Both the position numbers and the translations under genes were made by a program. From positions 124,001 through 188,000 of the forward strand of contig JAUCSE010000022.1 of NCBI GenBank assembly GCA_030445275.1: a DNA stretch of 64,000 nucleotides, written 5' to 3'. This document shows positions 1-8,539 of this stretch, piece by piece. Source of the stretch: Mucilaginibacter sp. (lineage in GTDB: Bacteria; Bacteroidota; Bacteroidia; Sphingobacteriales; Sphingobacteriaceae). The notes under the pieces are model-generated. The model worked only from the letters and a program-made list of their open reading frames with translations. It had not been told where the DNA came from and searched no databases. The first letter of the stretch is position 1; each line of letters begins with the position of its first letter.

Positions 1-1200
1 AAGAAAGCCGCCGACGCGAAGGCTAAGGAGGCCCTGGCTGACTATCTGCCAAAAATAAGTGTTACAGGCACCTTTGACGATAACCTTAAAGTTCAGCAAT
101 CGGTCATCCCAGCCGGTGTCTTTGGTCCAGAACCTTTACATATAGCCTTTACTCAAAAATTTAATACCAACGGTACAGCACAACTTGACCAAACTATATA
201 TGATCAGTCTTTATTGAACGGCCTGAAAGCAAATAAATATAATAAGCAGCAGGCCGATCTGAACATTAAGCAAAATCAGGAAACCATTATATACAATATC
301 AGTAACGCCTTTTACCAGATTTATGTTTACCGCGAACAACTACGCTTGTTAACAGACAATCTGGAAAGCTATCACAAGCAAATGGATATTTCAAAATTAC
401 AGGTTGACAAAGGCGTTACGTTGCGAAAAGACCTGGATAAGGTAACGGTTGATTATAACAACGCCGTATCGCAGATCCGGGTATCAGAGAGTAATTTAAC
501 GCTGTCAGAAAATCAGTTAAAGTATGAAATGGGTTATCCCATTAATACCATATTGCCGATAGACAGTGCTGCTCAGCAGGGTTTGGCGCTGCCCGCTGCC
601 ATTAATACCAATAGCAATTCCTTTTCGGCCTTTAACCGTACGGATTATCAGCTTTCGGAAGTTAATTCAAAACTATTAGAGATTGACCAAAGCCGTATTA
701 AAGCGGGTGCCTTGCCTAAGTTAACCGGCTATGTGCGTTACGGCGCGGTAGGTTTTGGGCAAACGATAAATCCGGCTTTTACCGATCTTAGTCCTTTTTC
801 GGCCGTTGGTTTAAAGCTAACCATACCACTGTTTGATTTTTTTAAGCGAAATGCCCAGTATAACCAGGCCAGGTATAAAAGCCTTAACGCAGTTGAAAAC
901 TTAAAGCTGGATGCAGGAAAATATCAACTGGAATATGAAAATGCCCGAACCAAGCTCATTAAGGCGCAGGCTAATTTGGATAATGATAAGCGTAATATCG
1001 ATCTGGCAGAATCTGTTTTCCGGACCACAGATCTGCAATATAAAAAAGGCGTAACAGATTTAGTAGACTGGCTTACTGCCCGCAACTCGATCAAAGATGC
1101 TCAAAATAACTACCTCAATTCGCTCTACAGTTTTTATCAGGCTAAACTGGATCTGGAAAAAGCCGGCGGCAGTCTTAAAACATTTTATAGCTCACTTTAA
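1..1200 (+). CDS. TolC-family outer membrane efflux protein (5' end outside window)
   Basis: The frame is open from base 1, so the N-terminus and signal peptide lie upstream of the window; about 399 residues are visible. The sequence shows the long amphipathic helices of TolC/OEP proteins: Gln/Asn/Lys-rich heptad stretches, two repeated structural halves, and an LPKLTGYVRYG strand typical of the beta-barrel part. The family forms the trimeric outer-membrane channel that receives substrate from an RND pump and its periplasmic adaptor. The stop lies 2 nt before the adaptor start, so the two are surely co-transcribed. The first methionine-like start visible in frame (a TTG at 214) is internal to the conserved fold and is not the real start. 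The substrate cannot be deduced. Confidence 0.93.
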   Translation, partial: KKAADAKAKEALADYLPKISVTGTFDDNLKVQQSVIPAGVFGPEPLHIAFTQKFNTNGTAQLDQTIYDQSLLNGLKANKYNKQQADLNIKQNQETIIYNISNAFYQIYVYREQLRLLTDNLESYHKQMDISKLQVDKGVTLRKDLDKVTVDYNNAVSQIRVSESNLTLSENQLKYEMGYPINTILPIDSAAQQGLALPAAINTNSNSFSAFNRTDYQLSEVNSKLLEIDQSRIKAGALPKLTGYVRYGAVGFGQTINPAFTDLSPFSAVGLKLTIPLFDFFKRNAQYNQARYKSLNAVENLKLDAGKYQLEYENARTKLIKAQANLDNDKRNIDLAESVFRTTDLQYKKGVTDLVDWLTARNSIKDAQNNYLNSLYSFYQAKLDLEKAGGSLKTFYSSL

Positions 1201-1202
1201 AT

Positions 1203-2261
1203 ATGAAACGTAAATATATAATTGGCCTTATAATCGTAATGCTATTGGCCCTGATCATTTTCAGGCTAGCTGCTAACAAAAGCACATTAAACAAAAAAGA
1301 AGCACCTTCCGGGGATACCGTGGTGCGCATACCGGTAAAGGTCGCCGAGGCAAAAGAGCAACTCCAGGAGGTTAACTTGTTGAAGACAGGTAACCTGGCC
1401 CCCTTTAAAGAAGCTAAGGTGCTTTCTACAACCGGAGGTACTATTCAGCAGCTCCGGTTCAATTTAGGTGACCATGTAAACGAAGGTCAGGTGCTGGCCG
1501 TGGTGGATACCCGTTTGGCGCAGCTGGATCTGCAAAAAGCGGAAACCAATGCAGCCAAATTAAAGCGTGACCTGCAAAATTATACTGAACTATTGCAGGG
1601 ACAAGCCGCTACACAGGAAAAGGTGAATGAGGTGCGTCAAAATTACCTGGATGCCGCCAATCAGGTAAGCCAGGTAAAAAAGCAAATAGCGGATGCTGCC
1701 ATCAAAGCGCCCACCAGTGGGACCATATCCGAGAAGCCAGTTGAACAGGGCGTTTATGCCAATGCCGGGACTCAGATCGCCACTATTGTCAACTTATCTC
1801 AGGCGAAAGTACAGCTTAATTTGACCGAGGCGGAGGTTTACCAGGTGAAGCAGGGCCAACAGGTAAAAATCACTACCGATGTTTACCCCGGTCAGGTATT
1901 TAATGGTAAGATCAGCTTTATAAGTCCACAGGCTGATGTAACCCATAATTATAAGATAGAGATCATGGCGGATAATAAAGAAAGCGCGCTGTTACGTTCT
2001 GGAACGTTTGTTTATGCAGACTTTTCTAAAAAAAGTCAACAGCAGATATTACTGATTCCCCGTGAAGCCTTAACAGAAAGCGTCAAAGATGCCAGCGTAT
2101 ATGTAGTAGAAAACAATATCGTTCGCCAAAAAACAATAAAAACAGGTGTCGAGGTAAATAGTATGATCCAAGTGGTCAGTGGTTTGACAGCCGGCGAGGT
2201 AGTTGTTACCTCCGGGCAGATCAACCTTAAAAATGGTGCACAGGTCAGTATTTCTAAATAA
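1203..2261 (+). CDS. RND efflux periplasmic adaptor (HlyD/AcrA-type membrane fusion protein)
   Basis: This 352-residue protein has one N-terminal membrane segment (about residues 5-22) and no lipobox cysteine, so it is probably anchored by that helix. A barrel-sandwich lipoyl-like half motif (GDHVNEGQVLAVVD, about residues 89-102) is followed by a Gln/Lys-rich helical hairpin, the second lipoyl half (IKAPTSGTISEKPVEQGVYA) and beta-barrel and membrane-proximal domains ending near VTSGQINLKNGAQVSI. This order is diagnostic of RND adaptors, which bridge the inner-membrane pump and the TolC-type channel. It sits 2 nt after the TolC gene and 12 nt before the pump gene, completing a tripartite operon. 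Minus-strand frames across it are shadows. Confidence 0.95.
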   Translation: MKRKYIIGLIIVMLLALIIFRLAANKSTLNKKEAPSGDTVVRIPVKVAEAKEQLQEVNLLKTGNLAPFKEAKVLSTTGGTIQQLRFNLGDHVNEGQVLAVVDTRLAQLDLQKAETNAAKLKRDLQNYTELLQGQAATQEKVNEVRQNYLDAANQVSQVKKQIADAAIKAPTSGTISEKPVEQGVYANAGTQIATIVNLSQAKVQLNLTEAEVYQVKQGQQVKITTDVYPGQVFNGKISFISPQADVTHNYKIEIMADNKESALLRSGTFVYADFSKKSQQQILLIPREALTESVKDASVYVVENNIVRQKTIKTGVEVNSMIQVVSGLTAGEVVVTSGQINLKNGAQVSISK

Positions 2262-2273
2262 AAACGAACAGGA

Positions 2274-5200
2274 ATGTCAATAACAGAAATTGCCGTTAAG
2301 CGGCCTCTTTTAATCATCGTAATTTTTACGGTGCTGTTCATCTTCGGTGTGAAGTCTTACTTCAGCTTAAATTACAATCTATTACCTAAGTTGGATGTGG
2401 CTACGGTAACAGTAAGTACTATCTATCCCGGTGCCGCAGCAGCGGAGGTGGAAACATCGGTAACCAAAAAACTAGAAGATGCTTTTTCATCAGTAGAAGG
2501 TCTGGATAAGATCACTTCGACATCGCAGGAAGGTGTGTCACAAGTAACTATTCAACTTAAAAGTGGAACAAATATTGATCAGGCTGAGCGGGATATTCAG
2601 CGCAAAGCGGATCAGGCACAGAATGACCTGCCGGATGATATTGATAAACCGATAGTGAACAAGATAAACCTGGAAGAAACACCGGTAATTAAGGCGGGGG
2701 TAACCTCTCAAAAGTCTCCGCGTGAACTTTATGATTTCGTGGATAAACAACTATTGCCTTTGTTGCAAAACGTAGCAGGAGTGGGGCAGGTAAATATCAT
2801 TGGCGGCGATGAGCGCGAAATTCAGGTAAATATAGACCAGAATAAACTGAAGGCTTATGGCTTAGGTATTGGCCAGGTTACTGATGCCTTAAGTAAAGCC
2901 AATCAATCTTTCCCGGCCGGCAGCATTGAAACCCGCAATCAGCAGATGTCTATCCGTTTTGATGCGAACGTTACCTCAGTAGCGCAGATTCGAGGCCTTA
3001 TCGTACAACAAAAACCACAAGCTGGTAGTGTTTATCTGAAGGATATCGCGGAGGTGGTTGATGCCACTGCAAAAACAACGGCGATTAACCATATTAACGG
3101 TATCCCATCAATTGGTGTGCAGATCATTAAGCAAACGGATGCCAACGCGGTAGATGTAAGTGATTTGGTGAAAAAAAAGTTCACGGAGATAGAAGGGCAA
3201 TATAAAAATGAAGGCTTAAAGTTTAGTGTATCATCTGATCAGAGTACTTATACGCTTCGTTCGGCAACTGGTGTGATGGAAGATCTGGGCCTTGCCGTAG
3301 TTATTGTGGGTATCGTGATGCTGGCCTTTTTACACAGCTTCCGCAGCTCGATGTTTGTGCTGGTAGCCCTGCCATCTTCTATCATTCCAACATTTATACT
3401 CATGTATTTCATGGGCTTTTCACTCAACCTGATGACGCTGATGGCGTTGTCATTGGTAGTAGGTATCCTGGTGGATGATTCGATAGTGGTGCTGGAAAAT
3501 ATTTACCGGCACCTGGAAATGGGATCAGACCGGGAGAAAGCGGCATTGGAAGGACGAAGTGAAATTGGTTTCACCGCTCTGGCGATCACCCTGGTTGATG
3601 TGGTGGTGTTTTTGCCTATCGCTTTCGCCGGTGGTATTATCGGTAATTTGTTGCAGGAGTTCTCTCTAGTGGTAGTTTTTTCAACCTTGATGAGTTTATT
3701 TGTTTCCTTCACTGTTACCCCAATGTTGGCCAGCAAATTCGGCAAGATCGAAAAACTGAATAAAAAAAGCTTGTGGGGTAAGCTCAATCTGGGTTTTGAA
3801 CGCTTTCTGGAAACCCTCAAAGAAGATTACGGCAAAATGCTGACCGTAGTTCTTCATAAAAAAAGATGGCTTTTGAGTGGAGTTATCCTGCTCATTGTAG
3901 GATCTGTTGCATTGGTGCCATTTGGTTTTGTAGGTGCAGCCTTTATACCAGCGGCCGATCAGGGCGAGCTTTTGATGACGCTGGAGCTGGCACCTTCTGC
4001 CTCTGTTTATCAAACAAATATGGTAACCCAGGAGGCCGAAAAAATGATCATGAAACAAGCTGAGGTAACGAGGGTGTTCTCCAGTATTGGTTTTGTAGGC
4101 GGAAGCGTAACAGGAGCCACAAACAATAGCAACCTGGCCGAGATAACCATTAACATGGTAGATAAAAAAGACCGTGATGTTACTGCTGAGGATTTTGGCG
4201 GCCGGATGCAGAAACAACTGAGTGCAGTTATTCCGGGTGTTAAAATAACGTCTGCACCCACCTCAATTGCAGGTGGTGCTAACCAGGCACCTATTCAAAT
4301 AGCCATTAAGGGTATTGATCTGAAAGCAGTACGTAAAACAGCCGAAGAATATCAGAAGATCGTGGCATCTGTACCGGGCGCGCGATTTGTTGAACTATCG
4401 GTTAAGGACCAGAAACCGCAGGTGGAAGTAAATCTCAATCGCGAAAAAATGACCCTGCTGGGGATCGATGCCAGCCAGGTGGGTGCAGCATTGCAAAATG
4501 CTTTCAGTGGTAACGATAAAAGTAAATTCAAGCAAGCGGGTAACGAGTATGATATCCTCATTGGCTTAGACCGCTATGACCGGTCTGACATTAATAATGT
4601 CCGAAACTTGTCGTTTACCAACAGCGATGGTCAGAGTTTTGTATTGAGCCAGTTTGCCAATGTTACCGAAGGTTTGGGCGAAAGCGTTTTGCAGCGGATT
4701 GACCGCCTTGGCTCTATTACCGTAAATGCTCACGTTGCCGGCAGGCCCAGCGGATCGGTCATTGATGATATTAAAAAGAAACTTTCCCAAACTAAGTTAT
4801 CAACCGGCGTTTCAGTAGAATTTCTTGGTGATGCCAAGAATCAGGCAGACGCTTTTGGTAGTTTAGGTTTTGCCTTAGTGGTGGCTATTGTGCTGGTTTA
4901 TCTGATCATGGTTGCCTTATATGAAAATGCGGTTTACCCATTTGTGGTGTTGTTCTCTATCCCGGTGGCACTTGTAGGCGCATTACTTGCACTTGCGTTA
5001 ACCATGCAAACGTTGAATATCTTCTCGCTGATTGGTATGATTATGTTATTGGGGCTGGTATCCAAGAACGCGATCCTGATTGTAGATTTTACTAATCATT
5101 TAAAAAGTGAAGGATATGCTGTTAAAGATGCGCTGATAGAAGCGGGCAAAGAAAGGTTGAGACCTATCCTGATGACTACCCTTGCCATGATACTGGGCAT

Positions 5201-5399
5201 GCTTCCTATCGCTATTGCCTCTGGTGCCGGTGCCGAAATAAAGAATGGTATGGCCTGGGTGATCATCGGCGGACTAACCAGTTCGATGATCCTGACATTG
5301 TTTGTCGTTCCATCCATGTACCTCATTATCGAGAACTTACTGTTAAAATTTAAAAAGAAAAAAACGGCCAGCGTACAATTGGAATTAGAAGCCCAATAA
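2274..5399 (+). CDS. RND-family efflux pump, inner-membrane permease (AcrB/HAE1-like)
   Basis: At 1041 residues this has the usual length of a hydrophobic/amphiphilic efflux RND permease. It opens with the canonical MSITEIAVKRPLLIIVIFTVL first transmembrane segment and holds two large periplasmic loops and about twelve membrane helices. The proton-relay pair Asp401-Asp402 is present in VGILVDDSIVVLENI of helix 4, matching the two aspartates of AcrB, and a lysine occurs in LLGLVSKNAILIVDF of helix 10. It would exchange protons for export of hydrophobic or amphiphilic compounds through the adaptor and channel encoded just upstream. The charged C-terminal tail (KFKKKKTASVQLELEAQ) is cytoplasmic. 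No local regulator is visible; it may lie upstream of the window. Confidence 0.96.
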   Translation: MSITEIAVKRPLLIIVIFTVLFIFGVKSYFSLNYNLLPKLDVATVTVSTIYPGAAAAEVETSVTKKLEDAFSSVEGLDKITSTSQEGVSQVTIQLKSGTNIDQAERDIQRKADQAQNDLPDDIDKPIVNKINLEETPVIKAGVTSQKSPRELYDFVDKQLLPLLQNVAGVGQVNIIGGDEREIQVNIDQNKLKAYGLGIGQVTDALSKANQSFPAGSIETRNQQMSIRFDANVTSVAQIRGLIVQQKPQAGSVYLKDIAEVVDATAKTTAINHINGIPSIGVQIIKQTDANAVDVSDLVKKKFTEIEGQYKNEGLKFSVSSDQSTYTLRSATGVMEDLGLAVVIVGIVMLAFLHSFRSSMFVLVALPSSIIPTFILMYFMGFSLNLMTLMALSLVVGILVDDSIVVLENIYRHLEMGSDREKAALEGRSEIGFTALAITLVDVVVFLPIAFAGGIIGNLLQEFSLVVVFSTLMSLFVSFTVTPMLASKFGKIEKLNKKSLWGKLNLGFERFLETLKEDYGKMLTVVLHKKRWLLSGVILLIVGSVALVPFGFVGAAFIPAADQGELLMTLELAPSASVYQTNMVTQEAEKMIMKQAEVTRVFSSIGFVGGSVTGATNNSNLAEITINMVDKKDRDVTAEDFGGRMQKQLSAVIPGVKITSAPTSIAGGANQAPIQIAIKGIDLKAVRKTAEEYQKIVASVPGARFVELSVKDQKPQVEVNLNREKMTLLGIDASQVGAALQNAFSGNDKSKFKQAGNEYDILIGLDRYDRSDINNVRNLSFTNSDGQSFVLSQFANVTEGLGESVLQRIDRLGSITVNAHVAGRPSGSVIDDIKKKLSQTKLSTGVSVEFLGDAKNQADAFGSLGFALVVAIVLVYLIMVALYENAVYPFVVLFSIPVALVGALLALALTMQTLNIFSLIGMIMLLGLVSKNAILIVDFTNHLKSEGYAVKDALIEAGKERLRPILMTTLAMILGMLPIAIASGAGAEIKNGMAWVIIGGLTSSMILTLFVVPSMYLIIENLLLKFKKKKTASVQLELEAQ

Positions 5400-5435
5400 T
5401 CAATACCTGGTTTTATTTTTTAAACCCCCATCAAC

Positions 5436-6464
5436 ATGAAATACATTCCCCTTCTGCTTACAACCATTTTAAGTACCATGCTATCTACCGCCTTTGCTCA
5501 AACAGCCAGCGAAATTGCGGCTAAGCAAAAGACAGATTCTCTAAAACTGGCTGGATTATCCGAGTATGCAACCCGGTATCCAGCGTTGCGACAAGGTGCT
5601 TTTGCCACTGATATTATGGGTAACGGCAACGTCAAGGCTGAATTAAACGGAAAGGACCTTTATGAAGGGAAGCTTAAAGTCACTCGGATCAGATCAAATT
5701 TTAACATTCCCGTTGTTCAATGGGGCCGAAACGTTATTACCGGAACGATAAGTTATCAGCAAACCCATTTCGAAACCGATCAGATCAAAAGCTATAGTCC
5801 CGAGTTTTCGAGCATGGACCGCAGCCTTACCAAGTCTACAGTAGGCTTCACTGCTTCATTTAGCCGTATCGATTCTATTTTTCATCATGCCATACGCTAT
5901 TCTGCCGGTATTTCAGGCCTTACAGATGAAGCCTCATCCATTAAAAGAGTCAATTATATAGGTAATGTCACAGTTCCTGTTATGAGATCACAATATTCAT
6001 CTCTAAGCTTAGGTGTTGTGGTACTCCTTGATCCATCATCCATTTCTCCGGTAATTCCCATAGTAAGTTACTGGCATAAATTTAAAACACCAGATTTATA
6101 TCTTTACGTGGATCTTCCACAAAGAATTGTAGTGCGGAAACAACTTTCAAAAAAGAGCTGGGCATTTGTAGGGAGTGAACTGGGTGGTAATTTTTTCTTT
6201 TTTGATTTTAATCAACCGTCTTTGCCGCATAACTCCATTTATAGTACGGTAGATATCAGAACCGGGGGCACGTTTGAGTATTTGCTGACCAAAAAGCTGG
6301 TGATTGGTGTAAGCGGAGGCCTTTACACTACTGCGCAATCCAGAATGTATGCTGATGATGCTAAATCAAGCGCTTACTTTTTTAAGAGCCAGAACGGTTC
6401 AGTTCCTTACATCAGCTTTTCTATCTCATTCCTGCCCTTTTTGAAATCGATCACTAACAGGTAA
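5436..6464 (+). CDS. putative outer-membrane protein, DUF6268-like
   Basis: This 342-residue protein begins with a clear Sec signal peptide (about residues 1-21, cut after TAFA). The rest is rich in alternating polar/aromatic beta-strands and ends in a run of strands with aromatic residues (PYISFSISFLPFLKSI), as in Bacteroidota outer-membrane barrels. It resembles DUF6268-type proteins, but that family call is from memory and tentative. It begins 36 nt after the RND pump and may be co-transcribed with it. No enzyme motif is visible. A role as an accessory outer-membrane component of the efflux operon is only a guess from position. Confidence 0.7.
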   Translation: MKYIPLLLTTILSTMLSTAFAQTASEIAAKQKTDSLKLAGLSEYATRYPALRQGAFATDIMGNGNVKAELNGKDLYEGKLKVTRIRSNFNIPVVQWGRNVITGTISYQQTHFETDQIKSYSPEFSSMDRSLTKSTVGFTASFSRIDSIFHHAIRYSAGISGLTDEASSIKRVNYIGNVTVPVMRSQYSSLSLGVVVLLDPSSISPVIPIVSYWHKFKTPDLYLYVDLPQRIVVRKQLSKKSWAFVGSELGGNFFFFDFNQPSLPHNSIYSTVDIRTGGTFEYLLTKKLVIGVSGGLYTTAQSRMYADDAKSSAYFFKSQNGSVPYISFSISFLPFLKSITNR

Positions 6465-6492
6465 GCATCAGTAATGATGATTTAAACCAGTT

Positions 6493-6882
6493 TTAATAAA
6501 GTTTAAAAAATTCAAAAAGCAATATTAAAGATGCTATCTTTTTCAATACGAGCCTTAAATGTTTTAACGCTACGGTCAATTGATTTTCAACAGTTTTTTT
6601 AGATGTCCCTAAACGGTCAGCAATATCCTGGTTAGACAGATGCTCTGTTCTGCACAGATAAAATATCTCATAACAGCGCTTTGGTAATTGACTGAGACAC
6701 CTGTCCAGCTCCTTTTGCAATTCAAAGTCCCGAATGTGTGTTTCCCCGGAATTTAACTCCATTAAATCATCTGTTTCGCTATAGTCGCTTTGTAAACCAG
6801 GGAAAGTTTCGGCGATTTGGATCGGGAATAGAGCTGGTATCTGACAGCCGTGTACATAAGAGCGAAGAGGACCCGGCTGCAA
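6493..6882 (-). pseudogene. C-terminal half of an ECF sigma-70 factor, 5' end lost
   Basis: The 129-codon frame holds a convincing sigma region 4: a linker ending in ELQKELDRCLSQLPKRCYEIFYL, then the helix-turn-helix HLSNQDIADRLGTSKKTVENQ and a basic helix. Region 2 (core binding and -10 recognition) is absent. The first 34 or so codons look unrelated and are antisense to a dehydrogenase fragment, so homology probably starts only near 6790. The protein is about half the usual 170-200 residues. A deletion or rearrangement removed its 5' half, and it is unlikely to work as a sigma factor. As in the other two sigma factors here, the end is hydrophobic (SLILLFEFFKLY). It converges with the upstream outer-membrane gene. 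Confidence 0.7.
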
Positions 6883-7013
6883 TTACAGCGTTGTTAGCTA
6901 TAGGAGACCTCAAAACCCATGTGTCCAAAACCTTTCCTTTGGATGAAATGGCCGAAGCGCATGCATTTATCCAAACAAAAAATGCCGTGGGCAAGATTAT
7001 AGTAATAGTGTAA
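6840..7013 (+). pseudogene. 3' fragment of a zinc-free alcohol dehydrogenase / quinone oxidoreductase
   Basis: About 55 codons match the end of MDR-superfamily NADPH:quinone oxidoreductases: a VHKSEEDPAAITALLAIGDL segment, the conserved KTFPLDEMAEAH motif and the terminal NAVGKIIVIV strand. The frame stays open back to 6738, but that part is antisense to the sigma fragment and shows no family likeness. The nucleotide-binding Rossmann domain and catalytic domain are missing, so this is a remnant. It and the sigma fragment point away from each other and are broken at the same place. Confidence 0.65.
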
Positions 7014-7021
7014 ACATCAAT

Positions 7022-7056
7022 AAAGGAATAAGTGAATATTGTTCACTTATTCCTTT
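7022..7056 (+). terminator. perfect 15-bp hairpin after the dehydrogenase remnant
   Basis: AAAGGAATAAGTGAA (7022-7036) pairs exactly with TTCACTTATTCCTTT (7042-7056) around a 5-nt loop, 8 nt past the stop of the oxidoreductase fragment. An A-rich left flank and T-rich right arm fit a factor-independent terminator that could act in both directions. Confidence 0.7.
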
Positions 7057-7073
7057 GCTATACATTATATGTC

Positions 7074-7265
7074 ATGGAAGCTAATGAAATTTTATGACTT
7101 ACCGCTAAGGTGAAGGTTGATCCGGCTGATCATCACCGATTTATACAAATGACTGACGAACTTAAAGCAATTGTAACTGAAGAAGGCCCCACGCAGGTAT
7201 TAAGTTATGACTGCCATTTCAAAGACCAGCATACCGGGTATCGGGGACCTTGTTCTGTTAAATAA
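7074..7265 (+). pseudogene. antibiotic-biosynthesis-monooxygenase-like gene remnant
   Basis: The frame opens with ATG at 7074 and would read MEANEIL, then meets an in-frame TGA at 7095-7097. It continues as LTAKVKVDPADHHRFIQMT, then ELKAIVTEEGPTQVLSYDCHF, to a TAA at 7263. This resembles the first part of the small ABM-fold quinol monooxygenases (about 95 residues), and the second half of the fold is missing. One stop plus a lost 3' half point to a decayed gene. The family call is based on a short match and is moderate at best. Confidence 0.45.
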
Positions 7266-7975
7266 TTAGCAGAAGTTAAACATCAATATTAAAAGCTTCG
7301 GCCGTATAATTAAGATCGGTTTTAAGTATACAGGCCAATGTATAGATTGTTAACCCTGTACAGGATTCGCAGATAATATGGTAAGCAGATAGTATCGTAA
7401 ACTAAGCCAGGAGTATTGAACAACGGGAGATCTAACGGCAAGAACAGAACCTAAGGCAGCAACAATTTGTCGGGCAACTAAGGGAAGTGGTACGAAGCCA
7501 TCATCAAATCAAGCCATTATCAAAAGGTGTAACAGTCCATAGGGAGATAACCCGACTCGATCGTTATTGTTAGAACCACGGATCTCCGTACAGATCCCAG
7601 CAAATGACGACGTTTATCGAAGGAAAAAACGAAAAAAAGGCCGGGGCTTGGGTCATGATCAGGACTTCAAACTTATAGGCACCTTACTGAGTAAAGCAAA
7701 TGAAATTTTATGCGTTGCTTTCATAACATCCTGACAATGAAAAAAGTGAATGAAAAGAACTGGCGTAATAATATTAAATGCAATTATATTTATATTATTA
7801 ATATTTAAAACCTAATCTTATTTAATCAGGAAAATTACTCAAATCAACCCTTTACTATTTTAAGATCATTTTATACACTAGCATTATACTTTGTTAAATA
7901 TGTATTGTATGACATATGTCATTAATAAATTCAAACTACTTAAACCCAATAACCAAACCAATCACGTTTTAAATT
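7266..7975. other. 710-bp non-coding stretch with possible gene debris
   Basis: No frame of gene length exists here. A 45-codon stretch at 7436-7573 (plus strand, no start codon) reads plausibly as protein (QEQNLRQQQFVGQLREVV), but I cannot assign it. The part from about 7740 to 7975 is strongly AT-rich and serves as the upstream region of the collar-protein gene. The stretch probably records past insertion and deletion events, but no terminal inverted repeats, transposase motif or intron domain could be recognised. Confidence 0.5.
7909..7922. promoter_or_regulatory. 14-bp perfect palindrome upstream of the collar gene (candidate operator)
   Basis: ATGACATATGTCAT is perfectly symmetrical and lies 54 nt before the collar-protein start, in the AT-rich leader. 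It could bind a dimeric regulator. No identified regulator binds it and no second copy was noticed, so this remains a candidate only. Confidence 0.3.
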
Positions 7976-8515
7976 ATGGACAATCCATTTCTCGGAACAA
8001 TATCATTGTTCGCCGGCAATTTTGCACCACGCGGCTGGGCACTTTGTAACGGCCAGCTTTTATCTATTTCAACCAGTCAGGCTCTTTTCTCTATCCTGGG
8101 CACCACTTATGGTGGCGACGGAATTAGAACCTTTGCTTTACCAAATCTACAGGGACGCTCACCCATGCATTGGGGCCAGGGCCCCGGTTTAACACCCAGG
8201 GTTATTGGCGAAGCAGCCGGTGAGGAAAATGTGACCCTGATGATTTCACAAATGCCAACGCACAACCATGCGCTTAATGCAAGTACAAACACAGGGAATC
8301 AGACTTCGCCAACAAATGGTGTATTGGCTGTTTCAACAGATCCTGACGCTGGCGGCTCTCCGATAAATTTCACAGCAGGGACAGGTGTTAACACACTGAT
8401 GGCTAATAATTCTATCACCCCGGTTGGTCAAAACCTGCCACATGATAATATGGCGCCATACCTGGCAGTTACTTTTATCATTGCGCTGGAGGGGATATTC
8501 CCGTCGCGTAACTAA
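7976..8515 (+). CDS. phage tail collar domain protein (microcystin-dependent protein-like)
   Basis: This 179-residue protein is a stand-alone Phage_Collar (PF07484-type) protein. It shows the N-terminal FLGTISLFAGNFAPRGWALCNGQLL signature, an FSILGTTYGGDG turn, ALPNLQGRSPMH and a PTHNH metal-type motif. A Gly/Ser/Thr/Asn-rich tip region follows, and it ends in the conserved MAPYLAVTFIIALEGIFPSRN strand. In phages the domain sits in tail fibres. In Bacteroidota and cyanobacteria similar short proteins occur outside phages with unclear roles. No signal peptide is present. No other phage structural gene lies nearby, so this is not a prophage. The formyltransferase begins 24 nt downstream and is likely co-transcribed. 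Confidence 0.9.
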   Translation: MDNPFLGTISLFAGNFAPRGWALCNGQLLSISTSQALFSILGTTYGGDGIRTFALPNLQGRSPMHWGQGPGLTPRVIGEAAGEENVTLMISQMPTHNHALNASTNTGNQTSPTNGVLAVSTDPDAGGSPINFTAGTGVNTLMANNSITPVGQNLPHDNMAPYLAVTFIIALEGIFPSRN

Positions 8516-8539
8516 CAGCATACACAGCACAGTAAACTG

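Noticed and set aside
3696..4217. Minus-strand 173-codon frame inside the RND pump gene
   Set aside because: It lies wholly antisense to a well-conserved pump gene, with no motif or start context.
7266..7740. Group II intron or insertion-sequence remnant
   Set aside because: The sequence has a structured look, but no domain V hairpin, reverse transcriptase, transposase motif or terminal repeats could be identified.
7885..7893. TATACTTTG as a promoter box for the collar gene
   Set aside because: The spacing inside the motif does not fit TAnnTTTG, and no -33 element was found.
7976..8515. Collar-domain gene as evidence of a prophage
   Set aside because: No capsid, portal, terminase, tail tube or integrase gene lies near it. 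Its neighbours are a formyltransferase and a T9SS adhesin.
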